Source: an uncultured Sphingobium sp.
GTDB lineage: Bacteria; Pseudomonadota; Alphaproteobacteria; Sphingomonadales; Sphingomonadaceae
Length of the DNA: 5,602 nt
Assembly (NCBI GenBank): GCA_913773715.1
Contig: CAJYHD010000440.1
Location: 1 to 5,602, forward strand
Direction of reading: 5' to 3'
Below, one piece after another: positions 4,114-5,602 of the stretch. The position numbers and the translations under genes are program-made. Within the stretch, counting starts at the first letter, position 1. Every line of letters starts with the position of its first letter. The notes beneath the pieces were generated by a model that did no database searches, was not told the origin of the DNA, and saw nothing but the letters and a program-made list of their open reading frames with translations.

Positions 4114-4716
4114 ATGAGCCACGTCGCTCCAGCGGCTCCTTCCCGAAACCCTGCTCGCAACCGCGGCAGGGTCAAGGTCTGGGACCCGATCGTCCGCATC
4201 TTTCACTGGACCGTGGTAGGAGGTGTGATCGCCAACCTGACGTTCCTTCGGCATGAGGAGCCGCCGCATATCTATGTCGGCTACGTTGTCGTCACGGCGC
4301 TGGCGATCCGGCTGATCTGGGGTGTTATCGGCCGGCGTCACGCGCAATTCGCCAGCTTCGTGCCAGGCCCGTTCGTGTTGCTGCGCTATTTTCGCGCGCT
4401 GGCTGCCCGGCGCGAGCCGCGCTACATCGGGCACAACCCGGCCGGAGGCGCAATGATCGTCGTCCTCATTGTCCTGCTGGCGACGGTGGGGACCAGCGGA
4501 TGGATGATGGGGCTCGACCAATTCTGGGGTGTGGGCTGGGTCGAGACGTTGCACGAAACCGCCGCCAATGTTCTGATCGGCGCGGTAGCCCTGCATGTCA
4601 TCGGTGCGATCGTCGAGAGCGTGCGGCACCGGGAAAACCTGCCGCTGGCGATGGTCACTGGCTACAAACGTGCACCAACGGGGACCGACATCGACCATGC
4701 GCCTGCTGCTGATTGA
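4114..4716 (+). CDS. Cytochrome b561-type membrane protein (Ni/Fe-hydrogenase cytochrome b family)
   Basis: This is a 200-aa inner-membrane di-heme cytochrome b that would pass electrons between the quinone pool or cytoplasmic side and a periplasmic partner. VWDPIVRIFHW (22-32) is the family's opening motif. Four membrane segments are visible, at about 29-46, 52-72, 112-133 and 147-168. Probable heme-ligand histidines are H31, H52, H147 (ETLHE) and H161 (ALHVIGA). The GHNPAGGAM motif (107-114) before the third segment is characteristic. I chose the ATG at 4114 although the frame is open upstream to 3751, because the upstream part overlaps the PepSY gene out of frame and carries no family sequence. 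There is no clear ribosome site, so translation is probably coupled to the PepSY gene 2 nt away. Its 3' end overlaps the response regulator start by 20 bp. The electron partner is not identified; the PepSY-like protein is an obvious candidate. Confidence 0.88.
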   Translation: MSHVAPAAPSRNPARNRGRVKVWDPIVRIFHWTVVGGVIANLTFLRHEEPPHIYVGYVVVTALAIRLIWGVIGRRHAQFASFVPGPFVLLRYFRALAARREPRYIGHNPAGGAMIVVLIVLLATVGTSGWMMGLDQFWGVGWVETLHETAANVLIGAVALHVIGAIVESVRHRENLPLAMVTGYKRAPTGTDIDHAPAAD

Positions 4717-5383
4717 AGACAACGCCCGGCTCGGCAGCCTGGTTCGGGACGGCCTGATCCCGCAGGGTTTCGCGGTCGATTGGGTCGAGACCGTCGAGGA
4801 CGCCGAGCTGGCGATGAAGGTGGCGACATATGACCTGCTACTGGTCGACCTTGGCTTCCCCGATGGAGACGGCTTGGACATCGTCCGCCGTTCCCGCCGG
4901 GACAAGAATGCGACGCCGATCCTTGTCCTGACCGCGCGAGGTGGCCTCGACGATCGCGTCACCGGACTCGACGCGGGCGCTGACGACTATCTGGTGAAGC
5001 CGTTCCAGATTCCCGAGCTCGCGGCGCGGTGTCGTGCCCTGCTGCGACGACCCGGGGCGTCGCTCGGCACCCAGCTCGCCGCGGGCAACGTCGTGCTCGA
5101 TTGTGCCTCACGGTCGGCCGACGTGGGCGGCGTCGCGATCGACGCGACGCCGCGTGAAATCAACCTGCTCGAAGTTCTGCTCCGCCGCGCCGGACACGTC
5201 GTCGCCAAGCCGGCGCTTGAGAATACGCTATATGCGATGGACGCCGAGGTAACGCCCAACGCGTTGGAAGCGGCAGTATCGCGGCTGCGCAAGCGCCTGA
5301 CCGCCGCCGGGGCGGACGTGCAGGTCCGCACCGTGCACGGCGTCGGCTATGCGCTGTTCGCGCCAAGCGTATCTGGTGAATAG
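4697..5383 (+). CDS. OmpR-family response regulator (QseB/PmrA-like)
   Basis: This is a 228-aa two-component DNA-binding regulator. The N-terminal receiver (about 1-115) starts MRLLLIEDN with the acidic pair E7 and D8. The phospho-acceptor is D51 in LLLVDLGFPDGDG, the switch threonine is T79 (LVLTA) and the conserved lysine is K101 (VKPF). The C-terminal OmpR/PhoB winged-helix domain (about 127-222) includes ATPREINLLEVLLRRAG, VTPNALEAAVSRLRKRL and VRTVHGVGYAL. The pattern is closest to the QseB/PmrA/TctD group. I chose the ATG at 4697, 102 bp inside the longer open frame, because it gives the standard N-terminus; it overlaps the cytochrome gene by 20 bp. GGGGA lies about 12 nt upstream. Phosphorylation would come from the kinase encoded 1 nt downstream. 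Probable targets are the GTCAGG boxes upstream of the operon. Confidence 0.93.
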   Translation: MRLLLIEDNARLGSLVRDGLIPQGFAVDWVETVEDAELAMKVATYDLLLVDLGFPDGDGLDIVRRSRRDKNATPILVLTARGGLDDRVTGLDAGADDYLVKPFQIPELAARCRALLRRPGASLGTQLAAGNVVLDCASRSADVGGVAIDATPREINLLEVLLRRAGHVVAKPALENTLYAMDAEVTPNALEAAVSRLRKRLTAAGADVQVRTVHGVGYALFAPSVSGE

Positions 5384-5384
5384 G

Positions 5385-5602
5385 ATGGATGCGGTTCGGC
5401 CAAGGCGACGGCCCCCTACGCTGTTCCGACAGATTGCGGCGCGTCTGGCGGCGTTCACGCTGCTGTTCGCAGCACTCGACGTCGGGATCGTCGTGTTCAC
5501 CTACAGTCGCCAGCCCGAATCGCTCGCGCAGGAATTGCTGACGCTTGAAGCGACGAAGGCTCAGGCAGGCGGCGTGCTGTCGCCCGACCTGCTAACCGGA
5601 CC
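5385..5602 (+). CDS. Sensor histidine kinase, N-terminal fragment (continues beyond window)
   Basis: Only the first 72 codons are present. The frame from the ATG at 5385 reads MDAVRPRRRPPTLFRQIAAR, a basic cytoplasmic start, then a hydrophobic segment (about 21-38, LAAFTLLFAALDVGIVVF) that fits a first membrane helix, then the start of a polar periplasmic region (SRQPESLAQELLTLEATKAQ). This is the usual opening of QseC/PmrB-type kinases. The histidine and ATPase domains lie outside the window, so the kinase call rests on this topology and on its position 1 nt after the response regulator stop. Translation is probably coupled. Confidence 0.8.
   Translation, partial: MDAVRPRRRPPTLFRQIAARLAAFTLLFAALDVGIVVFTYSRQPESLAQELLTLEATKAQAGGVLSPDLLTG

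Noticed and set aside
4093..4962. 289-codon leftward open frame
   Set aside because: It is antisense to the cytochrome and response regulator genes, which both show clear family motifs.

Overview
The window is high-GC DNA of alphaproteobacterial character. The protein styles and the F-type tra genes suggest a sphingomonad (Sphingomonas, Sphingobium or Novosphingobium-like). That placement is inferred from gene content; nothing here fixes the taxon. No rRNA, tRNA, CRISPR array or complete insertion sequence is visible.

Left part (1-2230): the head of an F-type conjugative transfer operon runs leftward off the window. It holds the pilin precursor gene traA followed by traL. A 322-bp intergenic region separates traA from a rightward cluster of three small genes: a 127-aa protein of unknown family that may end in a ribbon-helix-helix fold, a Cro/C1-type (XRE) helix-turn-helix regulator, and a small ribbon-helix-helix-like protein. 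The intergenic region carries two 23-bp dyads of the same design, ACAGGGTAA-N5-TTACCCTGT (one perfect, one with two changes), 112 bp apart, which look like operators for the transfer genes. The XRE gene has its own TTGACA element and a short dyad over its ribosome-binding site.

Middle part (2230-3150): a leftward gene for a small serine recombinase (resolvase/invertase type) with a 16-bp near-perfect inverted repeat directly upstream, a candidate res site or operator. No transposase is present. The recombinase sits between the conjugation genes and a functionally different block on the right, so it may mark a junction or act in plasmid resolution.

Right part (3150-5602): a redox/sensory block. 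A leftward gene encodes an exported rubrerythrin-like diiron protein. Divergent from it, a tightly packed rightward operon encodes an exported PepSY-like protein, a cytochrome b561-type membrane protein, an OmpR/QseB-family response regulator and the start of its sensor histidine kinase. The 193-bp divergent region holds two copies of GTCAGG-N5-GTCAGG in opposite orientation, one facing each gene, each 53-57 bp from a start codon. Head-to-tail hexamers at 11-bp spacing are how OmpR-family regulators bind. The simplest reading is that the encoded response regulator controls both its own operon and the rubrerythrin-like gene, making one envelope redox or stress regulon.
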